From: Prevotella scopos JCM 17725
GTDB taxonomy: Bacteria > Bacteroidota > Bacteroidia > Bacteroidales > Bacteroidaceae
Direction: 5' to 3'
DNA length: 64,000 nucleotides
NCBI RefSeq assembly: GCF_018127785.1
Contig: NZ_CP072389.1
Span: forward strand, 1,054,001 to 1,118,000
Made by a program: the position numbers and the translations under genes. The notes beneath the pieces are model-generated. The model did no database searches. It worked only from the letters and a program-made list of their open reading frames with translations, and was not told the DNA's origin. Below are positions 19,648-27,170 of this stretch, piece by piece. The stretch's first letter is position 1. Each line of letters starts with the position of its first letter.

Positions 19648-20028
19648 TCAAATGATAAGTGTCGTAAGTAATCGGAGATATTGGCGTGGCGGACTATGCC
19701 AGAGCAACGACAATATCCTCTCTGGGGCCTTTGTCAAAACAGGCAAAGGCAATAATTGACAATCACTTACGAATTGTGGGAGAAGAAAAAGCTGTATAGG
19801 CTGGATGTGGTAAAAGTCATTGTGCGCCATGTCTGTGGGCGACAAGGTTTTTACCTCAATCTTCATGCAATTTTTTACATCGTTATCATTGCAATGACCC
19901 TTATCTTCCATCTTAGCAACAGACACACTACCAGTATGTGCGCACACCACTGTCATGATGCCCGAACCAATCCATACTATCATCGTTGACAATAGAAGGG
20001 ATAGTAATATGTCTGTCGTTTTTCTCAT
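19648..20028 (-). CDS. Small His/Cys/PP-motif protein (HYC_CC_PP-like)
   Basis: 126 residues with an N-terminal hydrophobic segment, CAHTG, scattered Cys and His (KGHCNDND, KNCMK), and a C-terminal HSPPRQYLRL motif. This matches what I recall of the Bacteroidetes HYC_CC_PP family, often found next to HMA proteins and TonB receptors. It is first in the operon with those genes. The canonical promoter ends only about 11 bp before the ATG, so the mRNA leader would be extremely short unless translation starts at Met16 (19983). Confidence 0.6.
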   Translation of the reverse strand: MRKTTDILLSLLLSTMIVWIGSGIMTVVCAHTGSVSVAKMEDKGHCNDNDVKNCMKIEVKTLSPTDMAHNDFYHIQPIQLFLLPQFVSDCQLLPLPVLTKAPERILSLLWHSPPRQYLRLLTTLII

Positions 20029-20038
20029 AAACTTGGCT

Positions 20039-20071
20039 GCAAAGTTAGATAATTATTTGTAACTTTGCAAA
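20039..20071 (-). promoter_or_regulatory. Promoter of the metal operon
   Basis: Minus-strand TAACTTTGC (20039-20047) with TTTG 20 bp upstream (CAAA on plus at 20068-20071). It overlaps the divergent promoter for the lysozyme gene. Confidence 0.75.
20060..20068 (+). promoter_or_regulatory. -7 element for the MORN/GH25 gene
   Basis: TAACTTTGC 22 bp before the ATG at 20090. The -33 position reads CTTGG, a weak match. Confidence 0.6.
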
Positions 20072-20089
20072 TATTTTAGATTTATTTTA

Positions 20090-21820
20090 ATGTTCAACTA
20101 CCGCCCTTCAAGGCGAACCCTGTATGTAGGAGGGGGCATTTTGCTTGTCCTTCTACTCATATATATTGTCTTTCGTTGTCTGCCCCCTTCACAAGAGGAG
20201 GTGGATAAGAGTGCTGTGACCATTCGTCAGGAGGCGTATTACACGTTAGAGGCTGATGGTAAGCCCCTTGCATACTTTGCTGATTATGTCGATTCGGCGT
20301 TTGTGGGTGGCTCTATCAATAAGGATTCGATTTATACACGTAGTATCACGCAGCGCGGTTATTGGGTGAACCGATTGCCCGTAGTGCCTTCTTGCCACGG
20401 ACGTATTCTCATTCGCTGGAATTATAAACCCTTAACAATCGTCAACTTGAAAGGAAAAGGGGTGCTAAGGCTTATTCGTCAGACGATGACTCAAATGGAT
20501 TCGGAGTTAGACGGATTGCAAACGAAGCGCAATGAGATGGGTTATTATCTTCGTGTACATAGTGTTCAGGATTACGGATATAACAAGATTGCGGAGTATC
20601 ATACCGAAGTGGTGCAGCAGATGGATTCGCTTCGTCGGATGATAAAGGTATTAGATTCTCTCTCTACTTCTTCTGCCCAACTGCGCATTAGACAGCAAAA
20701 TCGCTATGCTATCCTGACTTCCTCTAAGAAGGCGAAACCTACTGTTTGCAGCCGATTGGAAATAGATAAGAAGAATGATTGCGTACTCTTACAAACCGAA
20801 AGTAAAAGAACACCAATTCGCTTGATTACTCGCTTGCAAAAAACTGGGGCGATAGACGCACTGAACACATACTATAAGACCCACGCAGCTACTATCAGCA
20901 ACCTTGCAAAGGGCATTCGTATTGTTAGCGGACGATATGAGGGTGAGAACCAGAAGGGCGTTCCGAATGGTTATGGAAAGTACTATGGCGACGATGGCAG
21001 CTTCTATGACGGACATTGGAAGGACGGAAAACGCAACGGCTTTGGCATCTATGTTGCGCCACACGAGTATCTACAAGTGGGCGAATGGAAGGCGGATGTG
21101 TTTAAAGGTGAACGCCTTACGTATACTCCCGACCGCATCTACGGCATCGACCTCTCACGTCATCAGCACGAAAAGAATAATAAGGTGTATCACATCTATT
21201 GGAACAAACTGCGCATTACCGACCTCGGTACGCTGAGTACGAAGACTATCAAGGGGAAGGTGGATTATCCTGTTTCCTTCGCTTACGTGAAGTCTACGGA
21301 GGGTTGTACGGTTCTGAATACTTACTACGAAGTTGATTATAAAGCCGCACGTGCACATGGCATACGGACTGGAACCTATCATTTCTTCTCTACTAAATCA
21401 GCGGGTGTAGCACAAGCTGACTATTTCCTAAAATGTAGTAAGTTTAACAAGGGTGACTTGCCGCCAGTCTTAGACGTTGAGCCAACCGACGCACAGATTG
21501 TGGCAATGGGTGGTCCGAAGGTGATGTTCCACCATATTCGTGCGTGGATGAGTCGTGTGCAGAAGCATACAGGTAAACGTCCTATCCTTTATATCAGTCA
21601 GACTTTTGCCAATACCTATATGCCATTGGCACCCGATTTGGGCGATAACTATCACATTTGGATAGCCCGTTATGGCGAATATAAGCCCAACTTCAAGTTA
21701 GCTTACTGGCAGTTAAGTCCTGATGGTAAGGTGCGTGGTATCCATGGCGATGTCGACATCAACGTCTTCAATGGCTATTGCAACCAGTATGAGGAGTTCC
21801 TTAAGCGACATTGCTTCTAA
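20090..21820 (+). CDS. MORN-repeat protein with C-terminal GH25 lysozyme domain
   Basis: 576 residues. An N-terminal membrane helix (about 12-30) is followed by a coiled, charged region to about residue 270, then MORN-type repeats (GVPNGYGKYYGDDGSFYDG, HWKDGKRNGFGIYV; about 280-340) and a GH25 domain (about 350-570). GH25 motifs are YGIDLSRHQ, FAYVKSTEG, PPVLDVEP (catalytic D and E) and GDVDINVFNG. Enzymes of this family hydrolyse the MurNAc-GlcNAc bond. The anchor and MORN repeats suggest an inner-membrane-tethered periplasmic enzyme acting on the cell's own wall. Single-gene unit with a terminator downstream. Confidence 0.88.
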   Translation: MFNYRPSRRTLYVGGGILLVLLLIYIVFRCLPPSQEEVDKSAVTIRQEAYYTLEADGKPLAYFADYVDSAFVGGSINKDSIYTRSITQRGYWVNRLPVVPSCHGRILIRWNYKPLTIVNLKGKGVLRLIRQTMTQMDSELDGLQTKRNEMGYYLRVHSVQDYGYNKIAEYHTEVVQQMDSLRRMIKVLDSLSTSSAQLRIRQQNRYAILTSSKKAKPTVCSRLEIDKKNDCVLLQTESKRTPIRLITRLQKTGAIDALNTYYKTHAATISNLAKGIRIVSGRYEGENQKGVPNGYGKYYGDDGSFYDGHWKDGKRNGFGIYVAPHEYLQVGEWKADVFKGERLTYTPDRIYGIDLSRHQHEKNNKVYHIYWNKLRITDLGTLSTKTIKGKVDYPVSFAYVKSTEGCTVLNTYYEVDYKAARAHGIRTGTYHFFSTKSAGVAQADYFLKCSKFNKGDLPPVLDVEPTDAQIVAMGGPKVMFHHIRAWMSRVQKHTGKRPILYISQTFANTYMPLAPDLGDNYHIWIARYGEYKPNFKLAYWQLSPDGKVRGIHGDVDINVFNGYCNQYEEFLKRHCF

Positions 21821-21890
21821 GGAGAGGGAGAAAATCATTATATAATTATCCGATAGAAAGGTAGTATAAAGAACGAAATAAAAATAAAGT

Positions 21891-21926
21891 AAAGCTGTAT
21901 TAGACTTCTAATGCAGCTTTTCTTGT
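21891..21926. terminator. Terminator between convergent genes
   Basis: AAAGCTGTATTAGA and its near-complement TCTAATGCAGCTTT form a hairpin followed by TTCTTGT. It serves the lysozyme gene and probably the opposing AraC gene. Confidence 0.7.
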
Positions 21927-21962
21927 GTCATAAAGCGATAGGAACGATCGTCCTAATGAGGA

Positions 21963-22784
21963 TTATGCCTTAGAACTTCTATATTTACTTGGCGTCATTC
22001 CTAAGTGTTTAGAGCAGTATCGGCTGAAATAGGAAAGGGAAGTAAAATTCATGATATCACTGATTTGCGTCAGTGAGAGCCTTTCGTCATCAAGATATTT
22101 ACGTAGTATGGGGATGGTGGCACGGTCGACATAGGAGGTAATTGTTTCTCCTGTGGCACGCTTGACGACACGTGAAAGATACTTCAAAGACACATGCAGC
22201 TGGTCAGCAAAATAGGAAGCATCCCGCTGTGTACGTGTAATCCCAGTAGAAAGCATCCTTAGAAACTCATTGACCACATAATTGGCATGGTCTACGTGCT
22301 CCTGATTACGATAATAGATAGTGTGAAATTCAAAGATATCATATATCATCGTAAGGCACAGACTTTCCATGATTTCACGATAAAAGATAGCATCTTTCTC
22401 TCCGAGTCTGTCACGAAGGTGGTGAATATCAGCTAAGAATTTCTCTGCATTCTCCGCAGAAAGCGGGATAATAGGGTCTTGATAGAGACTCATACTTCCT
22501 CTGATGCTGTAATTGTTTGGGGGAAGTGAATTTCTAAGAAAGTGAGCATTAGCAGCGAAACACTCTATTCGGAAATCGTTTGTGACGGCAATATTCTTTA
22601 CCTCGTCAGGGCGACTTATAACGATAAGGTCATTCTTATTGATGTGAAAACACGACTCGTTATAGACGAAGCTACCCTCCCCACCCATGCAGATAATATG
22701 AAAAATGCAGTGAGAAAACCGCTCATCCTCTATCATGTGGATATCGGTTGAATAAGCAAGGTCGAAGTCCTTTAATATCATCAT
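21963..22784 (-). CDS. AraC family transcriptional regulator
   Basis: 273 residues: an N-terminal cupin-like sensor region (about 1-150; HIICMGGEGSFVYN, KNDLIVISRPDEV) and a C-terminal AraC/XylS DNA-binding domain (about 170-270) with two HTH motifs (FADQLHVSLKYLSRVVKRA and the signature MNFTSLSYFSRYCSKHLG followed by TPSKYR). It is divergent from the aldo/keto reductase and probably activates it through two direct half-sites at 22833-22867. A canonical promoter at 22788-22820 ends about 4 bp before the ATG, so the mRNA is predicted to be leaderless or nearly so. Confidence 0.88.
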   Translation of the reverse strand: MMILKDFDLAYSTDIHMIEDERFSHCIFHIICMGGEGSFVYNESCFHINKNDLIVISRPDEVKNIAVTNDFRIECFAANAHFLRNSLPPNNYSIRGSMSLYQDPIIPLSAENAEKFLADIHHLRDRLGEKDAIFYREIMESLCLTMIYDIFEFHTIYYRNQEHVDHANYVVNEFLRMLSTGITRTQRDASYFADQLHVSLKYLSRVVKRATGETITSYVDRATIPILRKYLDDERLSLTQISDIMNFTSLSYFSRYCSKHLGMTPSKYRSSKA

Positions 22785-22787
22785 ATT

Positions 22788-22820
22788 GCAAAAATAAGCA
22801 CTATTTTGGTCTACTCCAAA
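22788..22820 (-). promoter_or_regulatory. Promoter of the AraC-family gene
   Basis: Minus-strand TATTTTTGC (22788-22796) with TTTG exactly 20 bp upstream (CAAA on plus, 22817-22820). Confidence 0.7.
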
Positions 22821-22832
22821 TCTTTTTTGTGT

Positions 22833-22867
22833 AAAAAGTGAAACAATAGGTAGAAAAAGTGAAACAA
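22833..22867. promoter_or_regulatory. Two AraC-type direct half-sites
   Basis: AAAAAGTGAAACAA occurs identically at 22833-22846 and 22854-22867, a 21-bp repeat distance (two helical turns). The second copy covers the -33 position of the aldo/keto reductase promoter, which lacks TTTG. The geometry is that of AraC I1/I2 sites. Confidence 0.7.
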
Positions 22868-22886
22868 ATCATTGGTTTCTTTTGTG

Positions 22887-22895
22887 TAATTTTGC
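22887..22895 (+). promoter_or_regulatory. -7 element of the aldo/keto reductase promoter
   Basis: TAATTTTGC, 166 bp upstream of the ATG, with no TTTG at the expected -33 position. This is consistent with an activator-dependent promoter. Confidence 0.6.
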
Positions 22896-23060
22896 ACCGT
22901 CAAACGATAATAACAAGTTTTGTTGTCGAAGCAAAAGCACAGTCCTTTTATGGGATAAGATGCTTTTTTACAGGTTGTTAACAATCGAGTTTGAATCCGT
23001 CTAACGACATAAAATAATAAGTAGAACAAATAATTCATTAATAAATAAGCAAGACGAAAT

Positions 23061-23906
23061 ATGGAAACAATCAAATTAAGCAACGGAGTTGAGATGCCTC
23101 TTTTGGGCTATGGAGTATTTTTGGTAAGTCCTGACGAGTGCGAACGCTGTGTGAGTGAGGCTCTGAAAGTAGGCTATCGCCTTATTGACACCGCCCAGAT
23201 TTATGGTAATGAAGAAGGTGTCGGACGTGCTTGGCGCAAGAGTGGACTTAGACGTGACGAACTTTTCCTCGTAACTAAGGTGTGGCCTTCTAATGCAGGA
23301 GAGGAGAAGGCTGCTGCCAGCATTGAAGAGAGTCTGCGTAAACTTGATACAGACTATATTGACCTTCTGCTCATTCATCAGCAATATGGCGATATCTATG
23401 GTACATGGCGAGCTATGGAGAAAGCCTATCGTAGCGGTAAGGTGAGAGCTATCGGTGTGTCTAACTTTCAGGCAGGACGCTTCTTCGAATTTGCTCATTA
23501 TGTAGATGTAAAGCCGATGATCAATCAGTTGCAGTGTAACGTTATGGCACAGCAGAACGATATTATACCAGTCTTGAATGAGACCGATACAAAGATGATG
23601 GCGTGGGGACCACTTGGAGGACAGGGTGTAGACGGTATTGTGCAGAACGAAATTCTCTCGGCTATAGGTGCCAAATATGGTAAAACAGCTGCTCAGGTGG
23701 CACTCCGTTGGCTCACTCAGCGTGGTATTGTAGCCATTCCAAAGAGTGTACACGTAGAGCGTATGCAGCAGAATTTTGATATCTTCGACTTCAGTCTTAC
23801 CGCTGATGAAATGACGCAGGTGGCTACGCTTAACCAGCAAGATGCAGGATTTATCGACTTCAATAGCCTTTCTTTTGTCAAGTATCTTATTGAAAAATAC
23901 GGATAA
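23061..23906 (+). CDS. Aldo/keto reductase (2,5-diketo-D-gluconate reductase type)
   Basis: 281-residue NADPH-dependent reductase with the AKR signatures: GYRLIDTAQIYGNEEGVGRA (Asp and Tyr of the tetrad, about 42-61), LFLVTKVWP with the catalytic Lys, IDLLLIHQQYG with the His replaced within the usual LIHxP context by HQ, VRAIGVSNFQ, and IPKSVHVERMQQNFDIFDF near the C-terminus. The LIHQQ variant is common in this subgroup. Substrate unknown. It has a long leader and a divergent AraC regulator, suggesting induction by an aldehyde or sugar-derived signal (inference). Confidence 0.9.
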   Translation: METIKLSNGVEMPLLGYGVFLVSPDECERCVSEALKVGYRLIDTAQIYGNEEGVGRAWRKSGLRRDELFLVTKVWPSNAGEEKAAASIEESLRKLDTDYIDLLLIHQQYGDIYGTWRAMEKAYRSGKVRAIGVSNFQAGRFFEFAHYVDVKPMINQLQCNVMAQQNDIIPVLNETDTKMMAWGPLGGQGVDGIVQNEILSAIGAKYGKTAAQVALRWLTQRGIVAIPKSVHVERMQQNFDIFDFSLTADEMTQVATLNQQDAGFIDFNSLSFVKYLIEKYG

Positions 23907-24079
23907 ATTTGGCAGAAAACTGATTAAAGGGACTGGGATGTTAAAACGCAAAGCCTGATAATTCCTCTTTATGCTTACTCCTCCTAACAGAGATTATTGC
24001 GGTAAGTGACTTGTTAATTTATTAGTCTTTTCACGCGTTAATTAACCGTTGTTTTGTAAAGAAAGTTCAAATCTTAAAA

Positions 24080-24190
24080 ATAAAAAGGGCGTTAATTGGC
24101 TTCCAATTAACGCCCTTTTGGCTTGCAAAAGGTGCCCTTTAAGCCCCATACTAACGCCCTTTTGAAGTCCTATTAGGTACCTTTTGAAAG
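24080..24190. repeat. Dispersed ~105-bp repeat, copy 2 (inverted)
   Basis: Same modules as copy 1 on the other strand. Its left end is a strong hairpin, GGGCGTTAATTGG and CCAATTAACGCCC with A/T tails, which could also act as a bidirectional terminator after the aldo/keto reductase. Confidence 0.75.
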
Positions 24191-24370
24191 TCACTCCCGC
24201 AACTAATTGATTACAAAGGCGGTAAATTTTCTTGTTTTTAGTTCAGTCCCCAGCCCTTTTCATATTTATTTTGTAAATATACTTCTAACCGAGAGCATTC
24301 GTGTTTACTAATTGAATGTGCGTTATTTAAATCTCACACCGCGCCAAGGAGCGTTAAATACTTTGAACTT

Positions 24371-24498
24371 TTTATCCTTTGAACTTTGAGATTTGAACAT
24401 TGAACTTTTTGATTTGTGCTTTAACCCTTGATTTTTTATCCTTTGAACTTTGAGATTTGAACATTGAACTTTTTGATTTGTGCTTTAACCCTTGATTT
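24371..24498. repeat. 64-bp tandem duplication
   Basis: Two identical 64-bp units (24371-24434 and 24435-24498), beginning TTTATCCTTTGAACTTTGAG and ending TAACCCTTGATTT. They are made of the CTTTGAAC-type motif also seen elsewhere in the window. Confidence 0.85.
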
Positions 24499-24634
24499 TT
24501 CCAGTTGAATATTTTTCCTACAATGGTAATCATAATTATGAATTGTGAATTATGAATTCTGAATTAATATTAGTTTTTGGTGGACACAAAAAAAGCTTAG
24601 AAAACTTATTACTAAGTATTTCTAAGCTTTGAAG

Positions 24635-24707
24635 TTGCGGGTGCAGGACTCGAACATGCGACCTCCAGGTTATGAGCCTGGCGAGCTACCAACTGCTCCA
24701 ACCCGCG
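24635..24707 (-). tRNA. tRNA-Met (CAT), initiator-like
   Basis: Cloverleaf on the minus strand: acceptor CGCGGGT/ACCCGCA, anticodon loop CTCATAA with stem CCAGG/CCTGG, T arm GTTCGAGTC, discriminator A. The first acceptor position is a C1:A72 mismatch, the hallmark of bacterial initiator tRNA. The anticodon stem has A29:U41 in place of the first of the usual three G:C pairs. CCA is not encoded. Confidence 0.92.
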
Positions 24708-24761
24708 ATGTTAATTAAGATTGATTCATCGATGAACAGATGTCATTTCTGAATTGCGAGT

Positions 24762-24794
24762 GCAAAGGTAGTAGTTTATTACGAAACCACCAAA
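24762..24794 (-). promoter_or_regulatory. tRNA-Met promoter
   Basis: Minus-strand TACCTTTGC (24762-24770) with TTTG 20 bp upstream (CAAA on plus, 24791-24794). Confidence 0.75.
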
Positions 24795-24808
24795 GATTTA
24801 TACATTAT

Positions 24809-25750
24809 TTAACAAACTATCCACTCGGCTTTTGCTGCCTCCAGACTCTCTCTGCTACCATTGCCATAGGTGACACCGCATGTGTGAGTGCCGGCATTGC
24901 GACCCATGAGAATGTCATACTCAGCATCACCAACGACAAGTGCCTCATGCGCTTCAACGTTAAAATAACTCAAGGTGGTAAGGACTGCTTCGGCAGCCGG
25001 TTTCTTGTTGACAACATCATCAGCACCAATCAGATATGTTATGTACTCCGATAACCCCAAATCCTTTACCAACATAGCAAGTGAATGATGATTACGACTA
25101 CTTGCTATTGACATTGCAACACCTTGCGCCGCAAGCCTTTTAAGCGTTTCGATAACACCAGGGAAAGGTGTCACCGCACCCGGTACATTCTTCACATTGA
25201 AAATATCACTATAAACTTTTGCACATTCTTCAGCCTGTTCGTCGTTCATCGGAATGATGGATGAGAAGCCTTCCTTCAGTGGTAGACCTATCGTTCGCAC
25301 ACACTCCTCACGACTTCGCTTTGGCAGATTCAATTGTTCTATTGTTGCAAGCATCGTATCGGTAATCAACTTTTGTGAGTCACCAAGTGTCCCATCAAAA
25401 TCAAAGATAACCAAACGAATGCCTGAAAGAATGTCTGGATTGGAGAAAAGGTCAGGACAATAACGCCTTCCGACATTGCCATCCGCATTGAAAGGCACGC
25501 CCTCCACCTGCTTCTTACGTCTGAAATAACCTTTTACCCGCTTGTAGCCTTCAGCCCCAAGGATAGCAATACCGCCATATTGAAAACTCTTTGCCAATCC
25601 GAAGAAAACCGTAAACAATACGCCTTTTACCGCCGTTGACACGGGAAAGAACACTTGTACAAAAGAAAGGATATAAAAAGGGACGCACATCATGAGTACG
25701 ATAACACCCGTACGGAAAGATAGTTTTTGAAGTTTACTTTTAATTGACAT
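24809..25750 (-). CDS. Membrane-anchored HAD-superfamily phosphatase
   Basis: About 313 residues. The N-terminal ~90 residues carry two hydrophobic segments (GVIVLMMCVPFYILSFVQVF and a GVLFTVFFGLAK region) resembling a short transporter-suffix-like membrane domain. A HAD hydrolase domain follows, with motif I FDFDGTLGD (about residue 115), motif II IASSRNHHS, the Lys of motif III in KKPAAEAVL, and motif IV VGDAEYDILMGRNAG. The cap and motif IV pattern is that of phosphoglycolate-phosphatase-type enzymes. The start is set at Met 25750 because a -7 element (25777-25785) overlaps the longer frame's start at 25780. The substrate is unknown. Confidence 0.8.
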   Translation of the reverse strand: MSIKSKLQKLSFRTGVIVLMMCVPFYILSFVQVFFPVSTAVKGVLFTVFFGLAKSFQYGGIAILGAEGYKRVKGYFRRKKQVEGVPFNADGNVGRRYCPDLFSNPDILSGIRLVIFDFDGTLGDSQKLITDTMLATIEQLNLPKRSREECVRTIGLPLKEGFSSIIPMNDEQAEECAKVYSDIFNVKNVPGAVTPFPGVIETLKRLAAQGVAMSIASSRNHHSLAMLVKDLGLSEYITYLIGADDVVNKKPAAEAVLTTLSYFNVEAHEALVVGDAEYDILMGRNAGTHTCGVTYGNGSRESLEAAKAEWIVC

Positions 25751-25776
25751 GTCTGCACTCAGTTTTATTTCAAGAC

Positions 25777-25785
25777 GCAAATTTA
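25777..25785 (-). promoter_or_regulatory. -7 element for the HAD gene
   Basis: Minus-strand TAAATTTGC, 27 bp upstream of the ATG at 25750. It would lie inside the gene if the longer frame were used, so it helps decide the start. Confidence 0.55.
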
Positions 25786-25892
25786 GATAAAAACTTCCTA
25801 TTATAAGTCATTCTAAACGTAATTAAATAATAAAAAGAAGTTGATAGCATAAAAACTAACACTGTGCTTTCGCACATTCCAACAATTATTAG

Positions 25893-25901
25893 TAAATTTG
25901 C
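25893..25901 (+). promoter_or_regulatory. -7 element for the LacI-family gene
   Basis: TAAATTTGC 34 bp before the ATG at 25935, with TTTC near the -33 position. A GTGC...GCAC dyad (GTGCTTTCGCAC, 25864-25875) just upstream could be an operator. Confidence 0.55.
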
Positions 25902-25934
25902 AGCGCAAAAATATTATATTCACTTCCCATATTT

Positions 25935-26999
25935 ATGGCAGAAAAGATAAGAATCAAAGACATTGCAGAACGCGCAGGTGTAAGCGTTGGAACAGTTGAC
26001 AGAGTATTGCATAAACGTCCGAATGTATCGGAATCGGCACTAAAACGCGTGGAAAAGGTGCTAAAAGAAATGAATTATCAGCCAAATGTATATGCGAGTG
26101 CGCTGGCTTATAACAAGAGTTACACGTTCTATTGTCTGATTCCAAAACATAGCAGTGAGGCTTACTGGGAAGAGATTGAGATTGGCGCACTGAAGGCGGC
26201 AGAGGCGCGCAGAGACTTTCATGTCGATGTAGAGATTATGTATTACAGCCGTTTGGACCCTCATTCTTATATTGAAACCTACCAGAAATGTCTTAGGAAG
26301 AATCCCGATGGTGTTATCCTCGTGCCTACGACAGTGGAGCTGACACGCCAATTCACAGACGAATTACATGACCGCAATATTCCTTTCATCCTACTTGACT
26401 CTTATATGCCATCGCTGCAACCTCTGTCATTCTATGGGCAGGACTCTATCCAGAGTGGACGATTTGCAGCACGAATGTTGATGCTCATTGCACAAAAGGA
26501 AAAGAGCATCATGCTTATGAGGCAGATAAAAGACGGAAAGATGGCGAGCCGTCAGCAGGAGAATCGTGAGGTGGGCTTCCGCCATTATATGGAAGAGAAC
26601 TTTCCTAACGTGGAGATTATTGAGGTAAACCTCCCTTTGGATGAGGAACGAAAGCGTTATGACCATATACTGGAAAAGTTTTTTAGCGAGCATCCAGAGA
26701 TACACCATTGTATCACCTTTAACTCGAAAGCACATATCGTGGGTAAATTCTTACTGAAGACCCATCGTAAGAACGTTCAGATAATGGGCTATGACGTGGT
26801 GCATAAGAATGCTGCTTGTCTGCGAGCTGGGAGCATTTCGTTCCTCATTGCACAGCATGCCTACCAGCAAGGTTACTTTAGTGTTGACTCTCTCTTCCGT
26901 GCTATTGTGCTGAAGAAGAAAGTGGAACCAGTCAACTACATGCCTATCGACTTGCTGACAAAAGAGAATATAGACTTTTATCATAGGGAGTGGGATTAG
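25935..26999 (+). CDS. LacI/GalR family transcriptional regulator
   Basis: 354 residues. The N-terminal LacI HTH reads IRIKDIAERAGVSVGTVDRV with the hinge-like YQPNVYASALA. A periplasmic-binding-protein-like effector domain follows (about 62-350; PDGVILVPTT, YGQDSIQSGRFAARM, IMGYDVV). Family members bind sugars or related ligands and repress or activate nearby transport genes. The closest downstream gene is an NhaC antiporter 171 bp away, and a separate promoter is possible, so the regulated target is uncertain. The effector is unknown. Confidence 0.88.
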   Translation: MAEKIRIKDIAERAGVSVGTVDRVLHKRPNVSESALKRVEKVLKEMNYQPNVYASALAYNKSYTFYCLIPKHSSEAYWEEIEIGALKAAEARRDFHVDVEIMYYSRLDPHSYIETYQKCLRKNPDGVILVPTTVELTRQFTDELHDRNIPFILLDSYMPSLQPLSFYGQDSIQSGRFAARMLMLIAQKEKSIMLMRQIKDGKMASRQQENREVGFRHYMEENFPNVEIIEVNLPLDEERKRYDHILEKFFSEHPEIHHCITFNSKAHIVGKFLLKTHRKNVQIMGYDVVHKNAACLRAGSISFLIAQHAYQQGYFSVDSLFRAIVLKKKVEPVNYMPIDLLTKENIDFYHREWD

Positions 27000-27170
27000 A
27001 GAAAGCCTTTTCCAACCCCTCCGAAAGGAGGAGAGCGCTAATGGAGAAAAGTTAAGAACATATTAGATAGGGTGATTCCATGGAGAACGCTTTACAGATC
27101 TCCTCCATTCAATGTTATACACCCAACAGTAGATTCCACTACAAACATTACACATACAACCAACACAGCA

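Larger units (their letters stand above)
23907..24634. other. Repeat-rich intergenic region
   Basis: About 730 bp without a gene. It contains copy 2 of the ~105-bp repeat (24080-24190, inverted), a 64-bp perfect tandem duplication (24371-24498) and AATTATGAATTGTGAATTAT-like simple sequence near 24535-24570. Confidence 0.7.

Noticed and set aside
23076..23951. 291-codon minus-strand ORF opposite the aldo/keto reductase
   Set aside because: Shadow of a real gene. No recognisable motif and low-complexity Cys/His/Leu-rich composition.
27072..27170. Extended N-terminus of the NhaC antiporter
   Set aside because: The extra 33 residues are polar and unlike the family. The ATG at 27171 gives the usual membrane protein start.
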